Below are positions 34,969 through 43,256 of a stretch of 64,000 nucleotides of DNA, piece by piece. The notes beneath the pieces were generated by a model, which saw nothing but the letters and a program-made list of their open reading frames with translations, did not search any database and was not told the origin of the DNA. The translations under genes were made by a program, and so were the position numbers. The stretch covers positions 2,108,001-2,172,000 of the forward strand of contig NZ_LT629749.1 in assembly GCF_900105065.1 (NCBI RefSeq), given 5' to 3'. Origin of the DNA: Friedmanniella luteola. Lineage in GTDB: Bacteria > Actinomycetota > Actinomycetes > Propionibacteriales > Propionibacteriaceae. The first letter of the stretch is position 1. Every line of letters starts with the position of its first letter.

Positions 34969-35793
34969 TCAGGCGTCGTGCCGGGTGTTGCCCTCGCTGT
35001 CCTCGACGCTGGCGTCGATCTCGTCGCTGGTCAGCACGTGCCCGGGCTCGACGCCCGCGCTGCCACCGACCGGGCGGTCCGCCACGGGGGCCGCCGGGGT
35101 CTCGGTGACCGGGGTCGGGACCGCGGTGGCCGGGGTCGGGGTCGGGGTCGGAGCCGTGGGGACCGGGGTGTCGCCCTTGTCGTCGGAGCGACCTGCCGCC
35201 GCGAGGCCGACCGCTGTCGCCGCCGCGGCAGCCACCCCGAGGCCGGCGGCGACGGCCTTCCCCGACACCCCGGCCTTCCCGCTGTCGCCACGCGTCTGGT
35301 CGGCGTCGTCGACGCCCGGGGTGCTGCCGGCCGTGCGCTCGCCGACGACCGCGCCGCGCCAGGCGCCGCTGGCGTAGCCCTCCGACTCGATGAACGCCTT
35401 GAAGCGGTCCAAGTCGGACTCCGCCCGGTTCTCGATCACGCCCAGCTTGTCGCCCACGTTCTCGACGAGGCCCTCGGGCTCGTACTCCAGCGACAGGTGG
35501 ACCGAGGTCTGGCCGCCGCCGACGTCCTCGAAGCTGACCGATCCGGCGTTCGTGGCGCCCTCGGTCGCCGCCCAGGCGACCCGGCGGTCCGGGACCTGCT
35601 CGACGACGCGGGCCTCCCACTGCCGGCGGATGCCGGCGATCTCGGCCACCCACTGCAGGCGGTCGTCCGACAGCTGGGTCACGGAGGTGATCCCGCCCAT
35701 GAACTGGGGGAACTCCTCGAACTGCGTCCACTGGTTGTACGCCACGCTCAGCGGCACGTTCACGAGGACGGTTTTCTCGACCTTGGTCGTCAC
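34969..35793 (-). CDS. SRPBCC/polyketide-cyclase-like protein with disordered C-terminal half
   Basis: Residues 1-145 of 274 form an SRPBCC domain (KTVLVNVPLSVAYNQWTQFEEFPQFM at the start, then WEARVVEQVPDRRVAW and HLSLEYEPEGLVENVGDKLG), the cyclase/dehydrase type often annotated as ribosome-associated START-like proteins. A variable linker follows, then an alanine-rich hydrophobic stretch at about 178-197 that could span a membrane, a TPTPTP-rich segment and an acidic tail. The combination suggests a membrane-tethered lipid-binding protein, which is inference. The GTG start follows GAAGGAGA. Confidence 0.75.
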   Translation of the reverse strand: MTTKVEKTVLVNVPLSVAYNQWTQFEEFPQFMGGITSVTQLSDDRLQWVAEIAGIRRQWEARVVEQVPDRRVAWAATEGATNAGSVSFEDVGGGQTSVHLSLEYEPEGLVENVGDKLGVIENRAESDLDRFKAFIESEGYASGAWRGAVVGERTAGSTPGVDDADQTRGDSGKAGVSGKAVAAGLGVAAAAATAVGLAAAGRSDDKGDTPVPTAPTPTPTPATAVPTPVTETPAAPVADRPVGGSAGVEPGHVLTSDEIDASVEDSEGNTRHDA

Positions 35794-36013
35794 AGCGTCT
35801 CCTTCGACGAGATGTTCGGGTGCGGTGGGGCGGCGAGCGCCCCTCGGGGTCGACGATAGCGACGCCGATCAGGGCTGGTCACCACCCCTAGGGGCCCCCG
35901 GTCCGACGGGCGAGGAGCACCGCTCGACCATCCCGCTCCGCCGCCCGGCGGTGCCCGTCCTCGGCGCCCGGCTACGGTGCCGGGATCCAGGACGGGGTGG
36001 CGAGGAGGCCGGG

Positions 36014-37090
36014 GTGCGGGTCGTGGTGGTGGGCGCCGGGGTCGTCGGCGCGGCCGTGGCCCACCACCTGGCGCGGGCGGGCGCGGCCGTGACCCTCCTC
36101 GAGACCTCCACACCGGCGTCGGGGGTGACGGGCCGGTCCTTCGGCTGGATCGGCGAGCCGGGCGGGGCCGACCCGGTCGACGCCAGCACGGTGCTCCGGC
36201 GGACCGCCCTGGTGGACTACCGCCGGCTGGAGCAGGAGCTCCCGGGCCTGGTGGTGCGCTGGTGCGGGTCGCTGGGCTGGGGCTCCGCCCCGCTGCCCCG
36301 CGCCGCGGACCTGGCGCCCGGTGAGCGCCTCGTGGACGCGGACGCGGTGCGCCGCCTCGAGCCGCACCTGCGGGAGCCCCCCGGCGTCGCCCTGCTGAGG
36401 ACCACCGACGGGGTGGTCGAGCCGGCGGCCGTCACCGCGGCGCTGGTCGCCGGAGCCCGTGGGCACGGGGCGGTCGTGCACCTCGACCGTCCCGTCACCG
36501 CCCTGCGGCAGGTGGGCGGCCGCGTCGTCGGCGTGGACACCCCCACCGGTCCGCTCCCGGCGGACCGGGTGGTGCTCGCGGCGGGTGCGGCGACCGCGGC
36601 GCTCTGCGCGCCGCTGGGGGTGGGCCTGCCGCTCCGGGCCTCGCCGGCCCTGCTGCTGCACCTCGACGCCCCGCCTGGGCTGGTGCGCACCGTCGTGGAC
36701 GGACCTGACCTCGAGGTGCGGGAGGCCGCGCCCGGCCACCTGCTGGCCGCCGAGGAGCACCGGGGGCAGACGACCCGGGACGACCTGCAGCGCGCCGGCA
36801 GCGCCGTCCTCGCCCGGCTCCGGGCCCGCTTCCGCGGGGCGGCGGAGGTCCGGGTGGCCGACGTCCAGGTCGGGGCGCGGCCGATGCCCGCCGACGGTCT
36901 GCCGCTCGTCGGACCCCTGCCCGGTCACCCCGAGGTGCACGTCGTGGTGATGCACTCCGCCGTCACGCTGGCGCCCGTGGTCGGCCGGCTGGTGGCGGCG
37001 GAGCTGGTCGGCGGGACCCCGGCGCCCGCGCTGCAGGGGCTGCGCCCCGGTCGCCCTGCGCCGGCCGCGGGGGCGGCCGGCCGGCGGTAG
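36014..37090 (+). CDS. FAD-dependent oxidoreductase (DAO family)
   Basis: The 358-residue protein starts with the FAD-binding motif VVVVGAGVVGAAVAHHLARAG and ends its first strand pair with LLETSTPASGVTGRSFGWIG, typical of D-amino-acid oxidase and sarcosine-oxidase-like enzymes. The C-terminal motif ARPMPADGLPLVGPLP and a final HSAVTLAPVVGRL complete the FAD site. It should oxidise an amine or hydroxy acid; the substrate is not visible. The GTG at 36014 follows GAGGAGG. The MmcQ-like gene follows within 10 bases. Confidence 0.88.
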   Translation: MRVVVVGAGVVGAAVAHHLARAGAAVTLLETSTPASGVTGRSFGWIGEPGGADPVDASTVLRRTALVDYRRLEQELPGLVVRWCGSLGWGSAPLPRAADLAPGERLVDADAVRRLEPHLREPPGVALLRTTDGVVEPAAVTAALVAGARGHGAVVHLDRPVTALRQVGGRVVGVDTPTGPLPADRVVLAAGAATAALCAPLGVGLPLRASPALLLHLDAPPGLVRTVVDGPDLEVREAAPGHLLAAEEHRGQTTRDDLQRAGSAVLARLRARFRGAAEVRVADVQVGARPMPADGLPLVGPLPGHPEVHVVVMHSAVTLAPVVGRLVAAELVGGTPAPALQGLRPGRPAPAAGAAGRR

Positions 37091-37093
37091 CGT
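37088..37093 (+). promoter_or_regulatory. -10 box of a probable leaderless transcript
   Basis: TAGCGT overlaps the stop of the oxidoreductase gene and ends 7 bases before the ATG at 37101. Confidence 0.45.
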
Positions 37094-37100
37094 CGGGGCC

Positions 37101-37523
37101 ATGGACGACCCGGAGCGCCCGGCCAGCGCCGCCGACGTGCACGCGGTCGCGGCCGGGATGCCGCACGTCGTCGTCGACGGGTCCCCCGACCGGCCCGTCT
37201 ACCAGGTGGGGGGCAAGAGCTTCGTGTTCTTCCGCAGCCCGCGGCCTGACGCCGTCGACCCGGTCACGGGGGAGCGCTACGACGACGTCGTCGTCGTCTG
37301 GGTGCCCGACCAGGCGGAGAAGCTCGCCCTGGTGCAGGATCCCGGCTCGCCCTGGTTCACCACCCCCCACTTCAACGGCCACCCCTCGGTGCTGGTGCGC
37401 ACCAGCCGGCTGGCCGAGCTGAGCGTGGGCGAGCTGACCGAGGTCGTCCAGGACGCCTGGCGGTGCCGGGCCTCCGTCCGCCGGGCAGCAGCGTGGGACG
37501 CGGAGCACCGTCCCGAGCGCTGA
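37101..37523 (+). CDS. MmcQ/YjbR family protein
   Basis: The 140-residue protein has the MmcQ/YjbR layout: HAVAAGMPHVVVDGSPDRPVY, then GKSFVFF, VVWVPDQAEKLALVQD, PWFTTPHFNGHPSVLVR and a C-terminal LTEVVQDAWRCRAS helix. The fold is a double-wing DNA-binding-like domain of unproven function. It starts 10 bases after the FAD-enzyme gene and probably has its own start site. Confidence 0.85.
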   Translation: MDDPERPASAADVHAVAAGMPHVVVDGSPDRPVYQVGGKSFVFFRSPRPDAVDPVTGERYDDVVVVWVPDQAEKLALVQDPGSPWFTTPHFNGHPSVLVRTSRLAELSVGELTEVVQDAWRCRASVRRAAAWDAEHRPER

Positions 37524-37879
37524 CCACCCTGCATCGGCCGTGTCCCGGACTGAGGGTCCGGCCCACGGGACGCGGCGCCCCGGACCAATCCGAACGGCCC
37601 CGGGCTCAGAACCACACCAGGGCCGGGTCGACGGACGTCCCTGACGGCGTCCTGACCCGGCCCAGGGCCGTCGCGGACCGCGGGGAGCGGGTCGCGGCGG
37701 CTCGCCCGGGGGACGAGCTGCCGGCCGGCGGCCGCAGCGGGACCGGGGCGACCCTTGCGCCCTCGTCGCGCGAGCGGCTATACCGGAGCCACGTCCCCCA
37801 CCGGCACCGCGCGGCTCCCACCCCGATGGTCTCCGGCCGAGGACGCCGCTCACCCCACGCCCCGACGGAGAGGCTCGCC
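37524..37879 (+). other. Intergenic region with hairpin and promoter
   Basis: The 356 bases hold a small stem-loop at 37545-37561 (CCGGAC, 5-base loop, GTCCGG) suited to ending the upstream transcript, and the promoter at 37755-37784. No reading frame stands out. Confidence 0.5.
37755..37784 (+). promoter_or_regulatory. Promoter of the secreted glycosidase gene
   Basis: TTGCGC at 37755-37760 and TATACC at 37779-37784 are 18 bases apart. Transcription would start near 37791, giving a leader of about 90 bases before the GTG at 37880. Confidence 0.5.
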
Positions 37880-40492
37880 GTGCTGCCCACGCGCACCACC
37901 CGAGGGAGGGCGGCAGCAGGTGTGGCGGTCGCCGCCCTCCTCCTGCCCCTGGTCACCCTGACCGCACCCGCCACGGCGGCCACCGCCGTCCTCGACCCCG
38001 CCCTGGCCCGCTCGGCCGAGCTGACGGAGACCTCCCGGCTCAGCGAGCGGCGGACCGTCGTGACCGGCGACCGCGCCTGGGTGCTGGGCACCGCCGACGG
38101 CCGGTTCCCCGCGGCGGGCTTCCACACCCGCGGGGAGATGGGCGGCTTCTGGCTGCCCGACCTCAAGCTGCTGGACGGGATGTGGTTCGGCATCAACGGC
38201 CGCTGGATCGGCGAGGGCACCCGGACCACCACCGGCTGGGGCTACGTCCGCACCGACCTGCCGGTCACCGACGGCGTCCGGGCCAGCCGCACCGACGTCG
38301 TGCCGGACGGCGTCTCCGGCGCCCTGGTCGGCCTGACCCTGCGGGCCGACCGCACCCGGACCATCACGCTGCGCGCCGACGCGCACTCGGAGCTGCTCAG
38401 CTCCTACCCGTGGGGCGAGACCACGCCGAGCCAGACCGACGTGAACCGGCCCGACACCGCCGCCGCCCGGGCCCGCACCCTGGAGTTCACCGACCGCGGC
38501 AACCCGCCGGGTGCGACCACCGGGGCGCACGACTGGGCGGCCGTCGTCGGTTCCACGCTGCGGCCGACGGCGTCGACCACCGGCCCCGACCACCGCGGTC
38601 CGCAGGACCCCGCCGTCATCTGCCCCGCCTCGGGACCGGCGTCCCCGACGCAGCCGCCGCGCTGCGACGACACGGCCTACGGCCGGGGCGCCGGCGGGCA
38701 GCTGACCTACCGGGTGAAGCTGCGGGCCGGTCAGGTCCGCACCGTCTGGTTCGGCGTCGGCGGCTCCACCGAGGGCGTGGCCGACGCGCGCGCCGAGCTG
38801 CGGGCGGCCCTGCAGGACCCGGTCGGCGCCCTGGAGGACAAGGTGGCCGAGCGGCAGCGGATCGACGCGCGGACCGTCGTCGACCTCCCGGGGGACCCCC
38901 GGCTGGCCGCCAGCGTGCGCTGGTCCAAGCAGATGCTGGCCGCCTCGGAGCAGACCGTCGACGACCCGCAGCTCCGGGTCGTCAACGCCGGCAAGGCCTA
39001 CCCGGCGCCGGTCGGGACCCTCGACAGCATGACCTGGCTGGGGGCCGGCTGGCCGGACTACACCTGGCTGTTCGGCACGGACGGTGAGTACACCGCCTAC
39101 GCCGCCGTCGCGGCAGGGCAGTTCGAGCCGATCAAGGCGCACCTCCGCGCGCTCCGGGACGTCTCCGAGGTGGTCAACGAGGGCAGCGGCAAGATCGTCC
39201 ACGAGGTCACGCCCGACGGCGCCGTCTACTTCGGTGCCAACGCGGACCCGGGCAACACCGACGAGTCGGCGAAGTACCCCTCGGCCGTCAACCTGGTGTG
39301 GAAGTGGTCGGGCGACCGGGCCTTCCTGCGCGACCTCTACCCGGCCAGCGTCAAGGCCATGCGGCACGTCGCCAGCCTGGACGCCGACGAGGACGGGTGG
39401 CCGGAGGGGCTGGGCAACGTCGAGCGTCCCGGGATGGGGGAGGAGAAGCTGGACAACGCCGTCTACACCCTCCGCGGCTACGCCGACCTGGCCGACCTCG
39501 CCCGGGCCCGCGGCGACAGGGCCACCCGCCGGTGGGCGCTCGGCCGGGCCGACCGGCTGCTGCAGAGGTTCGAGGACACCTGGTGGTTCGGCGGCGACAC
39601 CCGTTCCTACGCCGACTCGCTCCGCGACCCCGACGACGTGAAGGTGTTCCAACGGCACTGGATCGGGCTGACACCCACCGACGCGGTGCTGCCACGGATC
39701 CCCGGCCGCGCGTCGGGGCCCCTGGCCAGCCGCGAGCACGCCCTGAGCACGCTCGAGCAGCACGAGCGGGCCTGCTACACCGGTGAGCTCGGTCTGTTCC
39801 ACACCGGCACCGGTCCCACGTCGGCGCCGGCCGGCAACCCCGGGGACAGCTGCGACTCCGAGGTCTCGGCGGTCCCCAGCGAGCGGAACGTGTTCACGCT
39901 GAACTCGGCCATCGCCGCGGTGAGCGAGGGCAACTACGGGCGGCTGGCCGCCGACCAGCAGGGCCGCTACACGTCGGGCAACGCCCGCAGCCAGCTCGAC
40001 CCGGAGCTGTGGGAGATGCCCGGGATGATGCCGGAGATCGTGCGCAGCCCCGACGCGCCGGCGAACATCGACCGGCTCTTCACCCAGCGCTCGATGGTCA
40101 TGCAGGCCTGGGGTGCCTACGGGACGCTGTGGCCGGTCGTGCACCAGTGGCTGGGCGTCTCGCCCGACGCCGGACGGGGCCGGGTGGCCGTCGTGCCTCA
40201 GGTGCCCGTCGGCCAGACCCGGGCCTCGGGCCGGGCGATCCGGGTGGGCCGCGGCAGCCTCGACGTCGCCGCGCGGCACCGGGGCACTGCCTACCGCACC
40301 GAGGTGACCCGGCACGGGCGCACGGCGCTGACCATCGGCGCGGTGCTGCCGGCCGGGTCCCGGGTCGCCACGGCGACCCTCGACGGGCGGGGGGTGCGCC
40401 CCACCCTCACGCGGACGGCCCGGGGCGTGGAGGCGACGGTGCGGGTACGGGCCGGGTCCGGGACCTCGACCCTGGTCGTGACGGTCCGGTAG
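37880..40492 (+). CDS. Secreted six-hairpin glycosidase, glycogen-debranching/GH63-like
   Basis: The 870-residue protein has a signal peptide (residues 1-34, ending TAPATAATA), an N-terminal beta-sandwich with FGINGRWIG and VSGALVGLTLRA, and an alpha-toroid from about 350 with SMTWLGAGWPDYTWLFGTDG, HEVTPDGAVYFGAN, DADEDGWPEGLGN and MPGMMPEIV. Acidic residues in GTDGEY and in DGWPEG are likely catalytic. This arrangement is that of inverting glucosidase and debranching enzymes. It acts outside the cell and opens the carbohydrate island. The GTG at 37880 has GGAGAGG seven bases upstream; an ATG at 37826 is an alternative. Confidence 0.75.
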   Translation: MLPTRTTRGRAAAGVAVAALLLPLVTLTAPATAATAVLDPALARSAELTETSRLSERRTVVTGDRAWVLGTADGRFPAAGFHTRGEMGGFWLPDLKLLDGMWFGINGRWIGEGTRTTTGWGYVRTDLPVTDGVRASRTDVVPDGVSGALVGLTLRADRTRTITLRADAHSELLSSYPWGETTPSQTDVNRPDTAAARARTLEFTDRGNPPGATTGAHDWAAVVGSTLRPTASTTGPDHRGPQDPAVICPASGPASPTQPPRCDDTAYGRGAGGQLTYRVKLRAGQVRTVWFGVGGSTEGVADARAELRAALQDPVGALEDKVAERQRIDARTVVDLPGDPRLAASVRWSKQMLAASEQTVDDPQLRVVNAGKAYPAPVGTLDSMTWLGAGWPDYTWLFGTDGEYTAYAAVAAGQFEPIKAHLRALRDVSEVVNEGSGKIVHEVTPDGAVYFGANADPGNTDESAKYPSAVNLVWKWSGDRAFLRDLYPASVKAMRHVASLDADEDGWPEGLGNVERPGMGEEKLDNAVYTLRGYADLADLARARGDRATRRWALGRADRLLQRFEDTWWFGGDTRSYADSLRDPDDVKVFQRHWIGLTPTDAVLPRIPGRASGPLASREHALSTLEQHERACYTGELGLFHTGTGPTSAPAGNPGDSCDSEVSAVPSERNVFTLNSAIAAVSEGNYGRLAADQQGRYTSGNARSQLDPELWEMPGMMPEIVRSPDAPANIDRLFTQRSMVMQAWGAYGTLWPVVHQWLGVSPDAGRGRVAVVPQVPVGQTRASGRAIRVGRGSLDVAARHRGTAYRTEVTRHGRTALTIGAVLPAGSRVATATLDGRGVRPTLTRTARGVEATVRVRAGSGTSTLVVTVR

Positions 40493-40547
40493 TGCAGGAG
40501 CCGGGGCGCGCGCGGACCGCGGCCCTGGCGCTGGCGCTGAGGTAGCA

Positions 40548-40576
40548 GCAGCCCCCGTCGGAGCGACGGGGGCTGC
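40548..40576 (+). terminator. Hairpin terminator of the secreted glycosidase gene
   Basis: GCAGCCCCCGTCG and CGACGGGGGCTGC form a perfect 13-bp stem with a GAG loop, 55 bases after the stop codon. Confidence 0.8.
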
Positions 40577-40736
40577 CGCTCGTCCCTCCCCAGGAACGTC
40601 AGACGTCCCCTCCCGTACCCCGTGGTCGTCGATCCAATCGCGTGCACGGGGTGCGAGATCCACGCGGTGGCGCGGGCCGGGTGGACCCGCTAACCCGAGC
40701 TGCCGGAGGAGGGCGGGGTCGACGTCGGTCCGAGCC

Positions 40737-40752
40737 GGAGAAAGCGTTTCCT
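40737..40752. promoter_or_regulatory. LacI-type operator, distal site
   Basis: The core GAAAGCGTTTC at 40740-40750 matches the other three sites in this island, and lies about 215 bases upstream of the proximal operator. It could support looping by the repressor. Confidence 0.6.
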
Positions 40753-40922
40753 GACCCGTCCCGGGGGCGAGCCGACGCCTGCCGACTCCGCCCCGGGCCG
40801 AGGGCGGCCGGACCCGGGTGGGCGTCGGCCCGTGACGGTGGCCGCTCACAGCCTCCTGACAGGCGGAAACGGTCGGCAGCAGGGCCTCCGGCCACCCGTT
40901 GGTGCGCGGCTGACGCAACCCG

Positions 40923-40951
40923 TTGACAGCCACGAACCCGACGTCTAGGGT
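40923..40951 (+). promoter_or_regulatory. Promoter of the ABC importer operon
   Basis: A consensus -35 TTGACA (40923-40928) and -10 TAGGGT (40946-40951) are 17 bases apart. Transcription is predicted to start near 40957-40959, inside the adjacent operator. Confidence 0.8.
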
Positions 40952-40954
40952 CCA

Positions 40955-40966
40955 GAAAGCGCTTTC
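40955..40966. promoter_or_regulatory. LacI-type operator, proximal perfect palindrome
   Basis: GAAAGCGCTTTC is a perfect 12-base palindrome placed over the predicted transcription start and 25 bases before the ATG at 40991. A bound repressor would block initiation. Confidence 0.85.
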
Positions 40967-40990
40967 ACATCACCGTCGAGGGGAAGTTCC

Positions 40991-42295
40991 ATGGGCTTGA
41001 ATCGTAGGCAGTTCCTGACCGGCAGCCTGGCGGTCGCCGCCGCCACGGCGGGCCTGAGCGCCTGCGGGGGCGGCTCGAGCAGCGGGGGGAGCGGGGGGAG
41101 CGGCGACGGGTCGGCGGACCTCGCCTTCGCCTGGTGGGGCAACGACGTGCGCAACAAGAACACCGCGGCGGCGGTCACGGCGTACACCGCGGCCAACCCG
41201 ACGGTGAAGATCTCCCAGCAGCCGGGGGAGTGGGCGAGCTACTGGGACAAGCTGGCCACCCAGACCGCCGGCAACACCGCGCCCGACATCATCCAGATGG
41301 ACGTCGCCTACATCAGCGAGTACGGCAGCCGCGGAGCCCTCCTCGACCTGGAGAAGAACGGCGCCGACGTCTCGAAGTTCGCTCCGGGCACCGTGGACTC
41401 CGGCAAGGTCGACGGCCAGCTGGTCGGGATCAACGCCGGCGTGAACGCCGCGGTCATCCTGGCCAACCCCAAGGTCTTCGAGAAGGCCGGGATGGACCTG
41501 CCCGACGACACCACCTGGACGTGGGACTCGATGATGGCCACCGCGTCGGAGGTCGCCGCCAAGGCGGACGTGCCGACCGGCGTCGCCGCGATGTTCCCCA
41601 CCGACGTGATGTTCGCCGCGTTCCTGCGGCAGAACGGCAAGGAGCTGTGGAAGGACGGCCAGCTGGGCTTCGAGGCGGCCGACGCCCAGAGCTGGTTCGA
41701 CCTGATGATGAGGTTCCAGGACGCCAAGGCCATGGGGACGCCGTCGGCGATGACCGAGGAGGCCACCAAGCCCGTCGACCAGGCGGCCATCGCGGTCGGG
41801 TCCGCGGCCATGCAGACGTCGAACTCCAACCAGCTGGAGGCCCTCAGCGCCGCGGCCGGGACGGAGCTGGTGCTGCTGCGCTTCCCGAGCCTGACGGGCA
41901 AGGCCACCGAGCGGAAGGCCTGGTACAAGGCGTCGATGCTGTTCTCGGCCTCCGCGCGCAGCAAGGACCCCGAGGCCGCCGTCGCCTTCATCAACTGGCT
42001 GGTGAACTCTCCCGACGCCGCGAACGCGAACCTCGCGGAGCGCGGCATCCCCGCCAACACCGAGATCGCGGCGGCCATCCAGCCGAAGCTGTCCAAGGTC
42101 CAGCAGACCGTCGCGAAGTTCATCGCCGACATCGAGCCCGAGCTGAGCGGCACGCTGCCGAACCCGCCGGCCGGCGGAGGCACCCTGGGCGCGGTGATGC
42201 TGCGCTACGAGACCGACGTGCTGTTCCAGAAGTCGAGCACGGCCGACGCGGCCCAGAAGTTCGTGGACGAAGTCAAGTCGAATCTGACGGCCTGA
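40991..42295 (+). CDS. ABC transporter sugar-binding lipoprotein
   Basis: The 434-residue protein has a Tat-type and lipobox signal, NRRQFLTGSLAVAAATAGLSAC, with lipidated Cys at about residue 26, followed by a Gly/Ser linker. The mature part is a family-1 solute-binding protein: LAFAWWGNDVRNKNTAAAV, PGEWASYWDKLATQTAGNTAPDI and INWLVNSPDAA near the end. It captures a mono- or oligosaccharide outside the membrane for the two permeases encoded next. The promoter carries a LacI operator, so it is induced by the island's substrate. Confidence 0.93.
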   Translation: MGLNRRQFLTGSLAVAAATAGLSACGGGSSSGGSGGSGDGSADLAFAWWGNDVRNKNTAAAVTAYTAANPTVKISQQPGEWASYWDKLATQTAGNTAPDIIQMDVAYISEYGSRGALLDLEKNGADVSKFAPGTVDSGKVDGQLVGINAGVNAAVILANPKVFEKAGMDLPDDTTWTWDSMMATASEVAAKADVPTGVAAMFPTDVMFAAFLRQNGKELWKDGQLGFEAADAQSWFDLMMRFQDAKAMGTPSAMTEEATKPVDQAAIAVGSAAMQTSNSNQLEALSAAAGTELVLLRFPSLTGKATERKAWYKASMLFSASARSKDPEAAVAFINWLVNSPDAANANLAERGIPANTEIAAAIQPKLSKVQQTVAKFIADIEPELSGTLPNPPAGGGTLGAVMLRYETDVLFQKSSTADAAQKFVDEVKSNLTA

Positions 42296-42299
42296 CGCC

Positions 42300-43256
42300 A
42301 TGAGCGTCATCTCCGAGCTCTCGAGCATCAGCCGCACCAAGGCCAGGACCCCGGAGGAGAGGCGGCGGCGGGCGAAGGAGGCCGGCCGGGACGACAAGGC
42401 GGGCTACCTCTTCCTGCTGCCGTGGCTGATCGGCCTGGTGGTGATCACCATCGGGCCGATGCTGGCCTCGCTCTACCTGTCGTTCACCGACTACAGCCTG
42501 ATCCAGCCGCCGGAGTGGAGCGGTCTGGACAACTACGCCCGGATGCTCCAGGACGCCCGGCTGCACAACTCGATCAAGGTCACCTTCACCTACGTGCTGG
42601 TCTCGGTGCCGCTGCAGCTGCTGCTGGCGCTCGGCATCGCGGTGCTCCTCGACAAGGGGATGCGCGGGCTCTCGCTCTACCGGTCGCTGTTCTACCTGCC
42701 CTCGATGCTCGGTGCCTCCGTCGCCATCGCGGTGCTGTGGCGGCAGATGTTCGGCGGCGAGGGGCTGGTCAACCAGCTGCTGCAGGCCGTCGGCATCAAC
42801 GCCACCACCGGCTGGATCTCCGACCCGTCCTACGCCCTGGGGACCATCATCCTGCTGCACATCTGGACGTTCGGGTCGCCGATGGTGATCTTCCTGGCCG
42901 GGCTGCGGCAGATCCCCGCCATGTACTACGAGGCGGCCGCCGTCGACGGGGCGAGCCGGTGGACGCGGTTCACCAAGATCACGCTGCCGCTGCTGTCGCC
43001 GATCATCTTCTTCAACCTCGTGCTGCAGGTCATCGGGGCCTTCCAGTCCTTCACCCAGGCCTTCGTCGTGTCCAACGGGACCGGTGGTCCGTCGGACTCG
43101 ACGATGTTCTTCACGCTCTACCTGTACCAGCGCGGCTTCGGGCAGTTCCAGATGGGCTACGCCTCGGCGATGGCCTGGCTGCTGGTGGTCATCGTCGGGG
43201 TCCTCACCGCCATCAACTTCTTCGCCTCCAAGTACTGGGTGTTCTACGATGACTGA
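42300..43256 (+). CDS. Sugar ABC transporter permease (MalF type)
   Basis: The 318-residue protein has six membrane spans from about residue 36 and the permease signature EAAAVDGASRWTRFTKITLPLLSP near residue 215, the EAA loop that contacts the ATPase. It starts 4 bases after the binding-protein stop. It forms the channel with the next gene's product. The following ATG lies inside its last codons (8-base overlap). Confidence 0.93.
   Translation: MSVISELSSISRTKARTPEERRRRAKEAGRDDKAGYLFLLPWLIGLVVITIGPMLASLYLSFTDYSLIQPPEWSGLDNYARMLQDARLHNSIKVTFTYVLVSVPLQLLLALGIAVLLDKGMRGLSLYRSLFYLPSMLGASVAIAVLWRQMFGGEGLVNQLLQAVGINATTGWISDPSYALGTIILLHIWTFGSPMVIFLAGLRQIPAMYYEAAAVDGASRWTRFTKITLPLLSPIIFFNLVLQVIGAFQSFTQAFVVSNGTGGPSDSTMFFTLYLYQRGFGQFQMGYASAMAWLLVVIVGVLTAINFFASKYWVFYDD

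Larger units (their letters stand above)
40493..40990 (+). other. Regulatory region upstream of the ABC importer
   Basis: The 498 bases contain a strong terminator (40548-40576), a distal LacI-type operator (40737-40752), and a promoter with a proximal operator on its start site (40923-40966). No gene is apparent between 40577 and 40735. Confidence 0.7.

Noticed and set aside
35102-35160. Microsatellite-like GGGGTCGGG run
   Set aside because: It is the coding sequence of the Thr-Pro-rich tail of the SRPBCC protein and keeps the reading frame.
37850-40933. A 1027-codon open frame opposite the secreted glycosidase
   Set aside because: Antisense shadow of a recognisable gene; its sequence has no family features and crosses the terminator and operator region.
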